The notes beneath the pieces were generated by a model. It saw only the letters and a program-made list of their open reading frames with translations. It was not told the DNA's origin and made no database searches. Source: a virus. From it: DNA of 37,480 bases. This document shows, one piece after another, positions 23,528-30,562 of the stretch. A program made the translations under genes and the position numbers. Position 1 is the first letter of the stretch. Every line of letters begins with the position of its first letter. The DNA lies in the IMG/VR virus record IMGVR_UViG_3300031669_000104, positions 1 to 37,480 of that record; one strand, given 5' to 3'.

Positions 23528-24354
23528 TCAGAGAAAGGATAAAATTTAACAATCTTGATACAAATATTAAATTTGGGTTGGGTATTGGTAATCGCCTCAG
23601 TGGTTATCAACAAGAAATTGATAGTCTAACCGAAGAAACCAAAGTCGAATTAACAAATCCAATTATTGATAACGAAGTCAGGAGATTCCAATACGATTCA
23701 AATGATGCGGGTGTTACATATCTATGGTTCTATTTCAGTGCTGGTGGTAGTTCAGCATATAATAGTTTTACAAGCACTGGTGCGAGATTTCAGTTAAATG
23801 AAATTAATAACACAAACTCAGGAATACAGAATAGTTTTTTTATTATGGATTTTTACGACACATATGATAACTACACCCAAACAAAAATATTCACGATTTA
23901 CAATACCCAGATATTAAAAGGTGAAAAAAGTGGTACTACACCTATACCAAAATATAAACTATTTAGTGACACAGTGAACCAATTTTATAACTGGTATGTG
24001 CCGAAATCATATATTGATGAACAGACTGGTTCAACGGTAACGGGTTACATTAAATTTAGTTTTTATAGTGCAAAATTTGGTGATATCACGTTATTCTTTA
24101 ACAACGACAACGGTGGTCTCAAGACACCAGAAAGAATGTATTTTAAAGTCTTATTAAACCTCAACACAATGACATGGAAATTCGATTATAGCAGCACGAA
24201 TTTTCCACCCAATGCAAAAGCATTTCAAGTACCATTTACAACCACATATTCTCAAAGAGTTAATGATACCGTTGAAAGTTTTGAAAATGAACAACAAAAT
24301 CCTCCAGATGGAAATGTATTTGATTGGACAGACGGAAAATATGATGTGGTTTAA
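23518..24354 (+). CDS. Virion structural protein (unknown)
   Basis: 278 aa, composition like its upstream neighbour: beta-rich, Asn/Tyr/Phe-rich (VTYLWFYFSAGGSSAYNSFT, FFIMDFYDTYDNYTQTKIF, PKSYIDEQTGSTVTGYIKFS). Its ATG lies inside the last codons of the 533-aa gene, so translation is coupled and the two products may form one complex. The stop codon shares bases with the stop of the convergent gene (TTAA at 24351-24354), and no terminator separates them. Function unknown. Confidence 0.55.
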   Translation: MSIIRERIKFNNLDTNIKFGLGIGNRLSGYQQEIDSLTEETKVELTNPIIDNEVRRFQYDSNDAGVTYLWFYFSAGGSSAYNSFTSTGARFQLNEINNTNSGIQNSFFIMDFYDTYDNYTQTKIFTIYNTQILKGEKSGTTPIPKYKLFSDTVNQFYNWYVPKSYIDEQTGSTVTGYIKFSFYSAKFGDITLFFNNDNGGLKTPERMYFKVLLNLNTMTWKFDYSSTNFPPNAKAFQVPFTTTYSQRVNDTVESFENEQQNPPDGNVFDWTDGKYDVV

Positions 24355-25115
24355 CTAATGGCTAACCCAATTCTTGGCTTTCTGATAGTCTTAACGATTT
24401 CAAATTCCTTTTCGTCTCGAATGAAACCCAGAATTTTTAATGCGTATTTCGATACGAAGAAACGGTCACCATCAATATTTTCAATTGGATTTGATTCCGC
24501 AAAACCTTCAAAAAGAACTGGTAATGGACTTCCATTAATCCAAACATATTCTTGACGACTTGCGAAGTTCTTCAATACCTGTTCATCATATAGATTTACA
24601 TCAACACGGTATTTTGTAAAAAGCGCAACTTCGTAAATCATATCGACATTCACAGGTTCTGGCATTTTGAACTGCAAATATATAATTTGTCCATTATCCA
24701 GTATCGGAACGTTCAGATACCTAAACTTACGAGGTTGAGGTACTCTGTATTTCGTACCAAGCCTTGTACCTGCCTGTTTATCAATACGTCTGACAGTAAT
24801 ATATGGGGTTGGTACGTTTTTATCGTTATCCATGAATTTCCAAGTTTTACTGAATTCACCCCAACGGTCATTATCAAGATAGAAAGTAGGGACTAATCTA
24901 CCGTCAATTGTTAATTGCATGCCTTTAAGGTTAACATAATCAAAAAGTGCTTGGTCAAGGTCTTCGAGCAATATAGTTCTTGGAAGATATTTGGTATCAA
25001 CATCTGTTGCAGCCATGAGTTCTGCGATTCTATCAAAACCGTATTCCAGATATTTAGTACCAATATCAGGTGGATTGACATCCAGTGTTAATTTTATTTT
25101 TTTTGGAAGCGACAT
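24351..25115 (-). CDS. Tail-completion/sheath-stabiliser-like structural protein
   Basis: 254 aa. The central part ILDNGQIIYLQFKMPEPVNV, then MIYEVALFTKYRVDVNLYDE, QVLKNFASRQEYVWINGSPL and KYALKILGFIRDEKEFEIVK recalls gp15-type tail terminator proteins of T4-like phages ('strand, YxLxIxTxYxxxxNxxxxxxLxxFxSRQxYIxxNGxPxP...'), from memory. A perfect late motif precedes it (25130-25139). It is monocistronic on the minus strand between two plus-strand units. The virion role is well supported by context; the specific gp15 assignment is tentative. Confidence 0.5.
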   Translation of the reverse strand: MSLPKKIKLTLDVNPPDIGTKYLEYGFDRIAELMAATDVDTKYLPRTILLEDLDQALFDYVNLKGMQLTIDGRLVPTFYLDNDRWGEFSKTWKFMDNDKNVPTPYITVRRIDKQAGTRLGTKYRVPQPRKFRYLNVPILDNGQIIYLQFKMPEPVNVDMIYEVALFTKYRVDVNLYDEQVLKNFASRQEYVWINGSPLPVLFEGFAESNPIENIDGDRFFVSKYALKILGFIRDEKEFEIVKTIRKPRIGLAIS

Positions 25116-25129
25116 GTAATCAATTTTTA

Positions 25130-25139
25130 TATAAATACT
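25130..25139 (-). promoter_or_regulatory. Late promoter motif AGTATTTATA
   Basis: Minus strand perfect match, 14 nt upstream of the ATG at 25115. It abuts the host-type promoter for the divergent plus-strand operon. Confidence 0.65.
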
Positions 25140-25140
25140 C

Positions 25141-25171
25141 TTTGATTTTAAATATTTAATACTTACATTTG
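25141..25171 (+). promoter_or_regulatory. Bacteroidetes-consensus promoter TTTG-N19-TACATTTG
   Basis: TTTG (25141-25144), exactly 19 nt, TACATTTG (25164-25171): a full match to the Bacteroidetes primary sigma consensus. It drives the nucleotide-metabolism operon starting at 25190. This is the best evidence in the window for the host phylum. Confidence 0.7.
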
Positions 25172-25189
25172 CTCAATTAATAACATGTT

Positions 25190-25531
25190 ATGCTTGTAGA
25201 ACGAAAAGAATATATTGAAAAAGAAACCAATTTGACATTTATTGAATCTATTTTCAAATCTGAGAACATACTAAGTACCACATATTTTCCTCATTCTCAA
25301 AGACTTTATATCTCATTTAGTCGGGGTGACACCTACTCGTATGAAAATATTAACCCTGAATTCTATCGGGAATTCGAAGCAGCCGAATCACATGGCAAGT
25401 TTTTTCATAAAAACATAAATAAAAAAACACAATACCCCCATAGAAGGGAATATAAACTCCTTCCATATGAGGTTGAGGGACTTAGAGAAGTTGTGGAGAA
25501 TCATAAACCAGAAAATGATGATGAATCCTGA
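25190..25531 (+). CDS. KTSC-domain protein
   Basis: 113 aa. Residues 24-75 (SENILSTTYFPHSQRLYISF, then SRGDTYSYENINPEFYREFE, AAESHGKFFHKNI) follow the KTSC domain pattern: 'S..I....Y....L.I.F..G..Y.Y..V....Y..F..A.S.G.YF...I'. KTSC domains are small, often phage- or plasmid-borne, and of unknown role, sometimes fused to lysyl-tRNA synthetase-like proteins. It is the first gene of the host-promoter operon. It overlaps the following gene by up to 17 bp. Confidence 0.65.
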   Translation: MLVERKEYIEKETNLTFIESIFKSENILSTTYFPHSQRLYISFSRGDTYSYENINPEFYREFEAAESHGKFFHKNINKKTQYPHRREYKLLPYEVEGLREVVENHKPENDDES

Positions 25532-25811
25532 ACAATATGAAAACCTAATTGCTTTACTTGAAGAAGCATTGAAATTCTATAGTAATAAAGAAAATTATTT
25601 GTTTTACACAAACAAAGATGCACCCATTGTATTAGATGAAGGTTCACAAGCCAGATTCGCACTATTAAAAGTTCAAGAAACTCTTGATGCCGACAAAAAA
25701 TTACAGGAAGATTATAACAGGGTTATTAGTGAAACAATCGAAGCCATCGAAACCACACCAATTGACCTCACAAGTACAATAAATTCATTAAAGAATATAG
25801 GGAATGATTAA
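25515..25811 (+). CDS. Small helical protein of unknown function
   Basis: 98 aa when started at the run ATG ATG ATG AAT (25515-25523); an upstream Met at 25467 would overlap the previous gene by 65 bp and is less likely. It is helical and acidic: QYENLIALLEEALKFYSNKE, then YTNKDAPIVLDEGSQARFAL and a C-terminal DLTSTINSLKNIGND. It lies between KTSC and MazG-like genes and overlaps the next start by 8 bp. Family not recognised. Confidence 0.55.
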   Translation: MMMNPEQYENLIALLEEALKFYSNKENYLFYTNKDAPIVLDEGSQARFALLKVQETLDADKKLQEDYNRVISETIEAIETTPIDLTSTINSLKNIGND

Positions 25812-26178
25812 TACTTTTAACGAATACCAAAAAGAAGCGGTTGCTCTCAAGATAAGTCTTAAGAAATTCCAGAAAATCTTCCCCGATGCTGATGACAGAA
25901 TAATTAATTTAATGGCTGTTGTTTATGACGGTCTGGGTCTGGGAGAAGCAGGTGAAGTACAGGGAAAAATAAAGAAAATAATCAGGGATAATGGTGGTAT
26001 TATAACAAATGAAGCCACCGAAGAAATAAAATCAGAACTCGGAGACACCTTGTGGTACATCACATCGATGTGCGAAAATCTGGGTATAACTTTAGCTGAT
26101 GTTGCAACAGCCAACATCGACAAACTTCATGACCGCCAAAAGAGAGGTGTTTTGGGTGGAAGCGGAGATAATAGATAA
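25804..26178 (+). CDS. MazG-like nucleotide pyrophosphohydrolase
   Basis: 124 aa, the right length for a single MazG-like domain. Key motifs are GLGLGEAGEVQGKIKKIIRD (E-x2-E metal ligands on helix 1) and EIKSELGDTLWYITSMCENL (E-x3-D on helix 2), followed by the common VATANIDKLHDRQKRG tail. The family hydrolyses nucleoside triphosphates to monophosphates and pyrophosphate, and in phages it is thought to clean nucleotide pools or blunt (p)ppGpp signalling. It lies in the same operon as thymidylate synthase and fits a role in nucleotide supply. Confidence 0.8.
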   Translation: MINTFNEYQKEAVALKISLKKFQKIFPDADDRIINLMAVVYDGLGLGEAGEVQGKIKKIIRDNGGIITNEATEEIKSELGDTLWYITSMCENLGITLADVATANIDKLHDRQKRGVLGGSGDNR

Positions 26179-26182
26179 AACT

Positions 26183-26347
26183 ATGAAAAATAATAGCCAT
26201 GAAAAACCAACAGCAGACGTAAAACTCTATGCAAGTCCAAAGAAAACGGGTATTGTCTTGATAAGTGATAACAAATTCTTTACAAGGGTATGGTTTTGGT
26301 TTTCAAATTCATTCAGATACGTTTTCACAGGACGTGTGAGATACTAA
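26183..26347 (+). CDS. Small basic/aromatic protein
   Basis: 54 aa from the ATG at 26183 (MKNNSHEKPTADVKLYASPK); an earlier in-frame Met lies inside the MazG gene and is rejected. The C-terminus KFFTRVWFWFSNSFRYVFTG ends RVRY and is strongly aromatic and basic, perhaps an amphipathic membrane-interacting helix. Short phage proteins with a similar '-RVWxWxSNxFRYxFTG-' ending exist, without known role. Confidence 0.5.
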   Translation: MKNNSHEKPTADVKLYASPKKTGIVLISDNKFFTRVWFWFSNSFRYVFTGRVRY

Positions 26348-26377
26348 AATAACATTTATATTAAAACAATCGAGATT

Positions 26378-26581
26378 ATGAAGGGTACAACTGGAATCAA
26401 GATGAGACAACAACGTGCAAAAGCAATGCTTGAAGCACAACTCAAACGTGGCACTAAGCCAGAAAAAATCAACAAAAAAACAACCAGTAATATGGTTGCA
26501 CTCACCGATGCCGATAGAAAACGCATTCTGCAAGAAATCGACAATATTAATAATAAGAAGAGTAGTAAAGCATTTGTATAA
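26378..26581 (+). CDS. Small basic helical protein
   Basis: 67 aa, very basic. MKGTTGIKMRQQRAKAMLEA and KRGTKPEKINKKTTSNMVAL precede a final helix ADRKRILQEIDNINNKKSS. The Lys/Arg excess suggests nucleic-acid binding, but no domain is recognised. It lies 5 bp before the HAD gene. Confidence 0.5.
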   Translation: MKGTTGIKMRQQRAKAMLEAQLKRGTKPEKINKKTTSNMVALTDADRKRILQEIDNINNKKSSKAFV

Positions 26582-26586
26582 TAACA

Positions 26587-26898
26587 ATGGCAGCACATAT
26601 CTTTGATATTGATGGAACAATTGTTAATTATCACACAAGTGAATGGCTTGAGGGTGCTAAAGAGTTGTTAGTTGGTATTCATAATGCTGGACATCAAATA
26701 ATATTCATTACGATGCGTGGTGAACATGATGAAGGTACAATATGGAGTATCGAAAATACAAAGAATACAATATTAAAAGACCTTGATGAATTAGGTGTGA
26801 AATACACTATCATTTTTGGTGTTCAATCACCAAGAATAGTTTATGATGATTCAGAACTGATTTTAAATAAAAGAAAAACAAATCAACCTTACAAATGA
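26587..26898 (+). CDS. HAD-superfamily phosphatase-like protein
   Basis: 103 aa, a minimal HAD fold. MAAHIFDIDGTIVNYH carries motif I with both Asps (Asp7, Asp9). IIFITMRGEHDEGTIW is motif II (Thr), and GVQSPRIVYDDSELIL fits the motif IV acidic residues. The size is typical of small phage HAD proteins (phosphatase, polynucleotide 3'-phosphatase-like or nucleotidase). It sits in the nucleotide-metabolism operon and overlaps thyA by 4 bp (ATGA). A nucleotide substrate is likely but not shown. Confidence 0.65.
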   Translation: MAAHIFDIDGTIVNYHTSEWLEGAKELLVGIHNAGHQIIFITMRGEHDEGTIWSIENTKNTILKDLDELGVKYTIIFGVQSPRIVYDDSELILNKRKTNQPYK

Positions 26899-27953
26899 AA
26901 GAATATCTGGACGTATTACAAAAGATTCTTGACGAAGGTGTTGAGAAAGAAAGTGGTAGGGCAAATATGCCGAACACCATAGGAATTTCGAAAGCCGATA
27001 TCAGTATGGATTTGTCTCAGGGGTTTCCATTACTTACTACAAAACGTATGTTTTGGAAAGGTGTCGTGTATGAACTCCTATGGTTTCTCAGGGGTGAAAC
27101 CAACATCAAATACCTTGTTGATAATAATGTGAACATCTGGAATGGTGATGCATATCGTTGGTATTTGAAACACCATTTTATTTGTGCAAAGGAAGTTGAC
27201 CCAATAACTATGGAAGAATTTGTTGAAATGATTAAATCAGTAAAATCATATGACGATTTGGCGACATATAACTTCGGAACATATCGTCTTGGTGACTTAG
27301 GTAAAGTTTATGGTCATCAATGGCGCAATCAAAATGGTGTTGACCAACTTCAGGAAATTATGGATGGTCTGAAGAAAAATCCTTACAGTCGTTATCACAT
27401 TCTTGATGGTTGGAATAAAGCAGATTTTGTTGATATGGCACTTCCACCATGTCACTTATTATATCAATTCATTGTAAGACCCCTGAGTGCTGAAGACCGA
27501 TGGGATTTGTTTCAAAACATTGAGTGGAACACCCCACTTAATATGAAAGATACCAGTGATGAAACCCTACATAGTGTTTGCGACCAACATAACATACCCC
27601 GATTCTATCTTGACCTTAATATGTATCAACGCAGTTGTGACACATTCTTGGGTGTACCTTTTAATATCGCCAGCATGTCGTTACTTCTAATGTTATTTGC
27701 AAATGCCAATAACATGATTGCAGGTGTTGCGAACTGGATTGGTGGTGATACGCACCTCTATGTAAGCCATTTGGATGCTGTTAGGGAGCAACTGAGTAGA
27801 ACACCAACCAAACTTCCTACAATGAGCATTAATAGACGTGTGGATAGTCTTGGGGATATTTGTAATCTAACAATTCATGATTTTATCCTGAAAGACTATG
27901 AACCACAGGACAGTATTAAAGCAGAATTGTTCACAGGACTTAAAAAGAAATAA
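26895..27953 (+). CDS. thyA: Thymidylate synthase with lineage-specific insertions
   Basis: 352 aa, against 264 in E. coli. It methylates dUMP to dTMP using methylene-tetrahydrofolate. Visible landmarks are FPLLTTKRMFWKGVVYELLW (45-64), LGKVYGHQWR (135-144), MALPPCHLLYQF with catalytic Cys186, LNMYQRSCDTFLGVPFNIAS with Asn257, and GGDTHLYVSHLDAV. Asn257 is the residue that selects dUMP; dCMP hydroxymethylases have Asp here, so a true thymidylate synthase is preferred. Two insertions explain the length: about residues 95-130 (as in the Lactobacillus-type enzyme) and 198-236 before LDLNMYQRSCD. The phosphate-binding SRR is SRY (165-167). The gene is in an early-type operon. Confidence 0.85.
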   Translation: MKEYLDVLQKILDEGVEKESGRANMPNTIGISKADISMDLSQGFPLLTTKRMFWKGVVYELLWFLRGETNIKYLVDNNVNIWNGDAYRWYLKHHFICAKEVDPITMEEFVEMIKSVKSYDDLATYNFGTYRLGDLGKVYGHQWRNQNGVDQLQEIMDGLKKNPYSRYHILDGWNKADFVDMALPPCHLLYQFIVRPLSAEDRWDLFQNIEWNTPLNMKDTSDETLHSVCDQHNIPRFYLDLNMYQRSCDTFLGVPFNIASMSLLLMLFANANNMIAGVANWIGGDTHLYVSHLDAVREQLSRTPTKLPTMSINRRVDSLGDICNLTIHDFILKDYEPQDSIKAELFTGLKKK

Positions 27954-27954
27954 A

Positions 27955-28227
27955 ATGGATGAAAAACTGAAAGACGTTAACTTAATTGACGAATTAGAAA
28001 CCACTTTTGATGAAGTGAAGGAACAACTTATTAGAGATGAAAAACGTTATGGTAATACTTGGAAAGAACGGGGATTGGTCTTTACTGGACAATCACAAGA
28101 AGAACGATTTTTTCAAAAAATTTCGGATTACATGTACAATTTTCGAGAACTTGGTGTTCCAATAAATTGGTTGAAAGTATTAGGCGAAGCACATATTGCT
28201 TGGGTAAGAGAAAAGAAACTTAAATAA
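27955..28227 (+). CDS. Small conserved-looking phage protein
   Basis: 90 aa from the ATG at 27955, one base after thyA; a longer frame overlaps thyA and is rejected. It is helical and charged: DEVKEQLIRDEKRYGNTWKE, then RGLVFTGQSQEERFFQKISD and GVPINWLKVLGEAHIAWVRE. The final 'PxxWLKVLGEAhIAWVRE' looks like a conserved phage family motif, but I cannot name it. Its operon suggests DNA or nucleotide metabolism. Confidence 0.55.
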   Translation: MDEKLKDVNLIDELETTFDEVKEQLIRDEKRYGNTWKERGLVFTGQSQEERFFQKISDYMYNFRELGVPINWLKVLGEAHIAWVREKKLK

Positions 28228-28232
28228 GTTGA

Positions 28233-28481
28233 ATGTCGATATTGTACATAGTAATATTACTATTGGTGGTAATTGTAGGACTACTTGCAGTTGCACTATA
28301 TCTATTTGCAAAAAAGTCAACATATTTATCTGATAAAGAAAAACAATTTATTGTCTTTGTTATCGACATATTCAAAGACTATGGTGATGATTTGGGTATC
28401 CAAACTAAGGAACAACATGAAAAACTCGTGGAAGAACTCGAAAAAATAAAAACCAAACACTTGAAAAATGACAAAACTTGA
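28233..28481 (+). CDS. Small single-pass membrane protein
   Basis: 82 aa. Residues 3-26 (ILYIVILLLVVIVGLLAVAL) form one transmembrane helix with a very short N-terminal tail. The remainder is a charged cytoplasmic or periplasmic helical tail (EKQFIVFVIDIFKDYGDDLG and KLVEELEKIKTKHLK). It overlaps the next gene by 14 bp. It could be a regulator of lysis or an inner-membrane anchor, but there is no family match. Confidence 0.6.
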   Translation: MSILYIVILLLVVIVGLLAVALYLFAKKSTYLSDKEKQFIVFVIDIFKDYGDDLGIQTKEQHEKLVEELEKIKTKHLKNDKT

Positions 28482-28743
28482 ACAAATTCAGGAATGGTAT
28501 CCTGACGAAGAACTTCTTTCTGCTGATGGATTTGAAGACAGCGTAATTGGTGTGACTTATGATAAGTCTGCTGGGGCATATAAATTAGTTTATTCCAGAA
28601 GTAAATGTATTGAAGTTCTGATTACCAGAGATAAAATGGGTAAAGAGGAAGCCGAAGAATATTTTGACTTCAATGTAGAAGGGGCATACATGGGAGAGAA
28701 AACACCCATATGGGTTGATGATTTAATGTTTTATTGTGAATAA
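28468..28743 (+). CDS. Conserved phage protein of unknown function
   Basis: 91 aa. The sequence LLSADGFEDSVIGVTYDKSA, then KLVYSRSKCIEVLITRDKMG and EEAEEYFDFNVEGAYMGEKT resembles a widespread small phage protein with the pattern 'ADGFDDAIIG...RLVYS..KCIEIL......A.EYFEFNV.GAYVGEKTPIFV'. No function is established. It is the last gene of the operon and ends in front of a strong terminator. Confidence 0.65.
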   Translation: MTKLEQIQEWYPDEELLSADGFEDSVIGVTYDKSAGAYKLVYSRSKCIEVLITRDKMGKEEAEEYFDFNVEGAYMGEKTPIWVDDLMFYCE

Positions 28744-28745
28744 AA

Positions 28746-28770
28746 AAAGCGGACATCAGATGTCCGCTTT
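28746..28770. terminator. Bidirectional terminator between metabolism and head operons
   Basis: AAAGCGGACAT, loop CAG, ATGTCCGCTTT: perfect 11-bp stem. The right arm is followed by a second partial copy ATGTCCGCTTA (28772-28782) that overlaps the stop codon of the minus-strand gene, so part of the arm is duplicated. Confidence 0.8.
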
Positions 28771-28779
28771 CATGTCCGC

Positions 28780-29634
28780 TTAATAATCGTAATCGCCTTC
28801 ATCACCGAAGGGTGTATATCCTTCACCACCACGGTCATATTCTGACGGGTCACGCATTTGTTGACCACTTAAATTATACCAAGTATTAGTTTTGGAGTCG
28901 AATAATTCTTCTGATTGACTTGGAGAATAATATTCCTTACTCAATTCAACACCATTCATTGTATATACAGTTTCTGTTCGCATACGACCAACTTGGTCTC
29001 TGGTGATATTGTTTTCCTGTGCGAATTTCTGGAATTGAGGTGTGGCAACAACATCATCAACGGTTTCAATATGATAACCTTCTTCCTCATCTATTGGGTC
29101 TGTTTGACCCAAAAATTCACCATCACGACTATAAACCAAATAACTTTTCATACGTTTGAAACTCTCACGGTCTTCATTCAAATTAATATCACCAATTCCA
29201 GTAGAACCATAAATTGGATTAAGTTTGTATGATTGTGCTGTTACAAATCCGCTTGATGCCTGTTTTCCTGTTGGCAAAACAATTCCCTTTTCAATCAGTT
29301 GTTTGGCAATTTCCTCATTTTCACTCCAAGATTTCAAGAAGAACTCATCTTTAGGTAAATCTGCTGATTCTGGAAGATTTGCTGACACCGTGGCGTAAGC
29401 TCCCTCTTCGGGTGACATCAACTGCACTGCCAATGCACCATTGTTATTATATTCATTAAAATCAAAATATAGAGTTTCCTCTTCGCCCCATAAATTTAAT
29501 GTAAATGTCTTGGTTTTGCCCACACTTTCAGTTAATCTGAATTTCTTCTTATTAACAATATTCTGATTTACGTTAGGTTTAAAGTCAGAATTGACTTTTT
29601 TCATAACCTCAAATAATCTTTGTTTATTTCCCAT
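28780..29634 (-). CDS. Head-operon protein with shared N-terminal targeting-like peptide
   Basis: 284 aa. The start GNKQRLFEVMKKVNSDFKP shares a 17-residue block with the 115-aa protein two genes upstream (12 identical) and, more weakly, with the 231-aa protein at the operon start. A (L/I)xE site, LTE36-S37, follows, as in substrates of the T4 prohead protease. The rest is acidic and beta/loop-rich (EEETLYFDFNEYNNNGALAV; GEFLGQTDPIDEEEGYHIET) and ends in a Gly/Asp/Tyr-rich tail. It is proposed as an internal or scaffold-like head protein. It is the last gene of the minus-strand operon 32389-28780. Confidence 0.5.
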   Translation of the reverse strand: MGNKQRLFEVMKKVNSDFKPNVNQNIVNKKKFRLTESVGKTKTFTLNLWGEEETLYFDFNEYNNNGALAVQLMSPEEGAYATVSANLPESADLPKDEFFLKSWSENEEIAKQLIEKGIVLPTGKQASSGFVTAQSYKLNPIYGSTGIGDINLNEDRESFKRMKSYLVYSRDGEFLGQTDPIDEEEGYHIETVDDVVATPQFQKFAQENNITRDQVGRMRTETVYTMNGVELSKEYYSPSQSEELFDSKTNTWYNLSGQQMRDPSEYDRGGEGYTPFGDEGDYDY

Positions 29635-29645
29635 TGTAGTATTTT

Positions 29646-30203
29646 TTATAAATTAAATCCCTTAGTTTCACTTAAAAACGGCACAACGTCTTCCTTCACA
29701 GGAACACCTACGATTTTCTTCCAATATGATTTGAATCCACCTATGGTTTTCTTGGTTTCGTCAGCAACGTTGTTAGCACTTTCAACTTCATAATATCTGT
29801 TCTTTTCACCACTCATATTGTATTCAATAATATCACCTCTATCAATTTCAATTTGTTTTTCTTGCAATTCCTTGAAGTAAACACCAAAACTAATATTACC
29901 ACTGTCATCACGTGCAATACCACCAGCGTTTCCACCATAATATTCCTGTTTACCGTCATCAATGGTCACCATAACACTTATTGTCACTGGTGTCATAAAC
30001 TTCTTATCCTTGGTCTTGGATTGTCCGTATAAACTATGTGATTTGGTTTCAAGTAGATTGATTTTATGAATAATAACTGTCTGTGCATTGTCGGTTTGTA
30101 AGAAATTTCTACCATACATCACATCTAAGTCAAATGACTTGTCCGTCATGAACATCCCCATTCTATTATCCTCAATATCAATTAATTGTTTTTTCTTTTT
30201 CAT
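29646..30203 (-). CDS. Putative head-closure/neck structural protein
   Basis: 185 aa. After a basic start, SFDLDVMYGRNFLQTDNAQT introduces a beta-rich body with EYYGGNAGGIARDDSGNISF, DRGDIIEYNMSGEKNRYYEV and SANNVADETKKTIGGFKSYW ending KKIVGVPVKEDVV. This 'GNAGGI...GDxIEY...RYYEVxSANxVxDxTxxTIGGFxxYWxKI' run appears in phage neck/connector-type proteins as I remember them, but no search was possible. It lies within the head operon between proteins with targeting-like N-termini, which it lacks. Confidence 0.5.
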   Translation of the reverse strand: MKKKKQLIDIEDNRMGMFMTDKSFDLDVMYGRNFLQTDNAQTVIIHKINLLETKSHSLYGQSKTKDKKFMTPVTISVMVTIDDGKQEYYGGNAGGIARDDSGNISFGVYFKELQEKQIEIDRGDIIEYNMSGEKNRYYEVESANNVADETKKTIGGFKSYWKKIVGVPVKEDVVPFLSETKGFNL

Positions 30204-30213
30204 TAAATTTACA

Positions 30214-30561
30214 TTAATTCATTATTTCATCACCTTTCAATTTAAAGATGTTGAAATCAAAATATTTTTCATCAGTAATTATTGGAAATAAAGACTGAAG
30301 ATTCGAAAAATTACCAAATTTAATTACTCCAAAATCTTTAAGACGCTGTAATTCATCAGGTGTTAGTATTCCGAATTCATGGGTTAAATTACCAACACTT
30401 GCTGCCTCATTTTTTCTTACACTTCTCCACCCTTCTCCGATAATTTCTGTATTCAACATTAATTGGTTATGTAAAGATTTCCAATTAATATCGTGTGGTT
30501 TAAATGTCGCATCTAATTTACCCATAACTTCAAAAAGTCGTTGTTTATCATATTTTTTCAT
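30214..30561 (-). CDS. Small head-operon protein with shared N-terminal peptide
   Basis: 115 aa from the ATG at 30561, which lies 1 nt after the stop of the upstream gene; the longer frame from 30603 would overlap that gene and is rejected. MKKYDKQRLFEVMGKLDATF-KP matches the N-terminus of the 284-aa protein. IIGE43-G44 gives a possible protease site. The remaining 70 residues (FGILTPDELQRLKDFGVIKF and ITDEKYFDFNIFKLKGD) would be the mature part. It is proposed to be an internal head or scaffold protein; function is inferred. Confidence 0.5.
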   Translation of the reverse strand: MKKYDKQRLFEVMGKLDATFKPHDINWKSLHNQLMLNTEIIGEGWRSVRKNEAASVGNLTHEFGILTPDELQRLKDFGVIKFGNFSNLQSLFPIITDEKYFDFNIFKLKGDEIMN

Positions 30562-30562
30562 C

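Noticed and set aside
12391-26347. The small proteins at 12391 and 26183 as paralogues
   Set aside because: Both have a basic-aromatic C-terminal half, but I cannot align more than a few residues, so the similarity may be compositional.
26895-27953. dCMP hydroxymethylase instead of thymidylate synthase
   Set aside because: The residue that separates the two (Asn in FNIAS, Asp in the hydroxymethylases) is Asn257, and the thymidylate synthase C-terminal region is kept.
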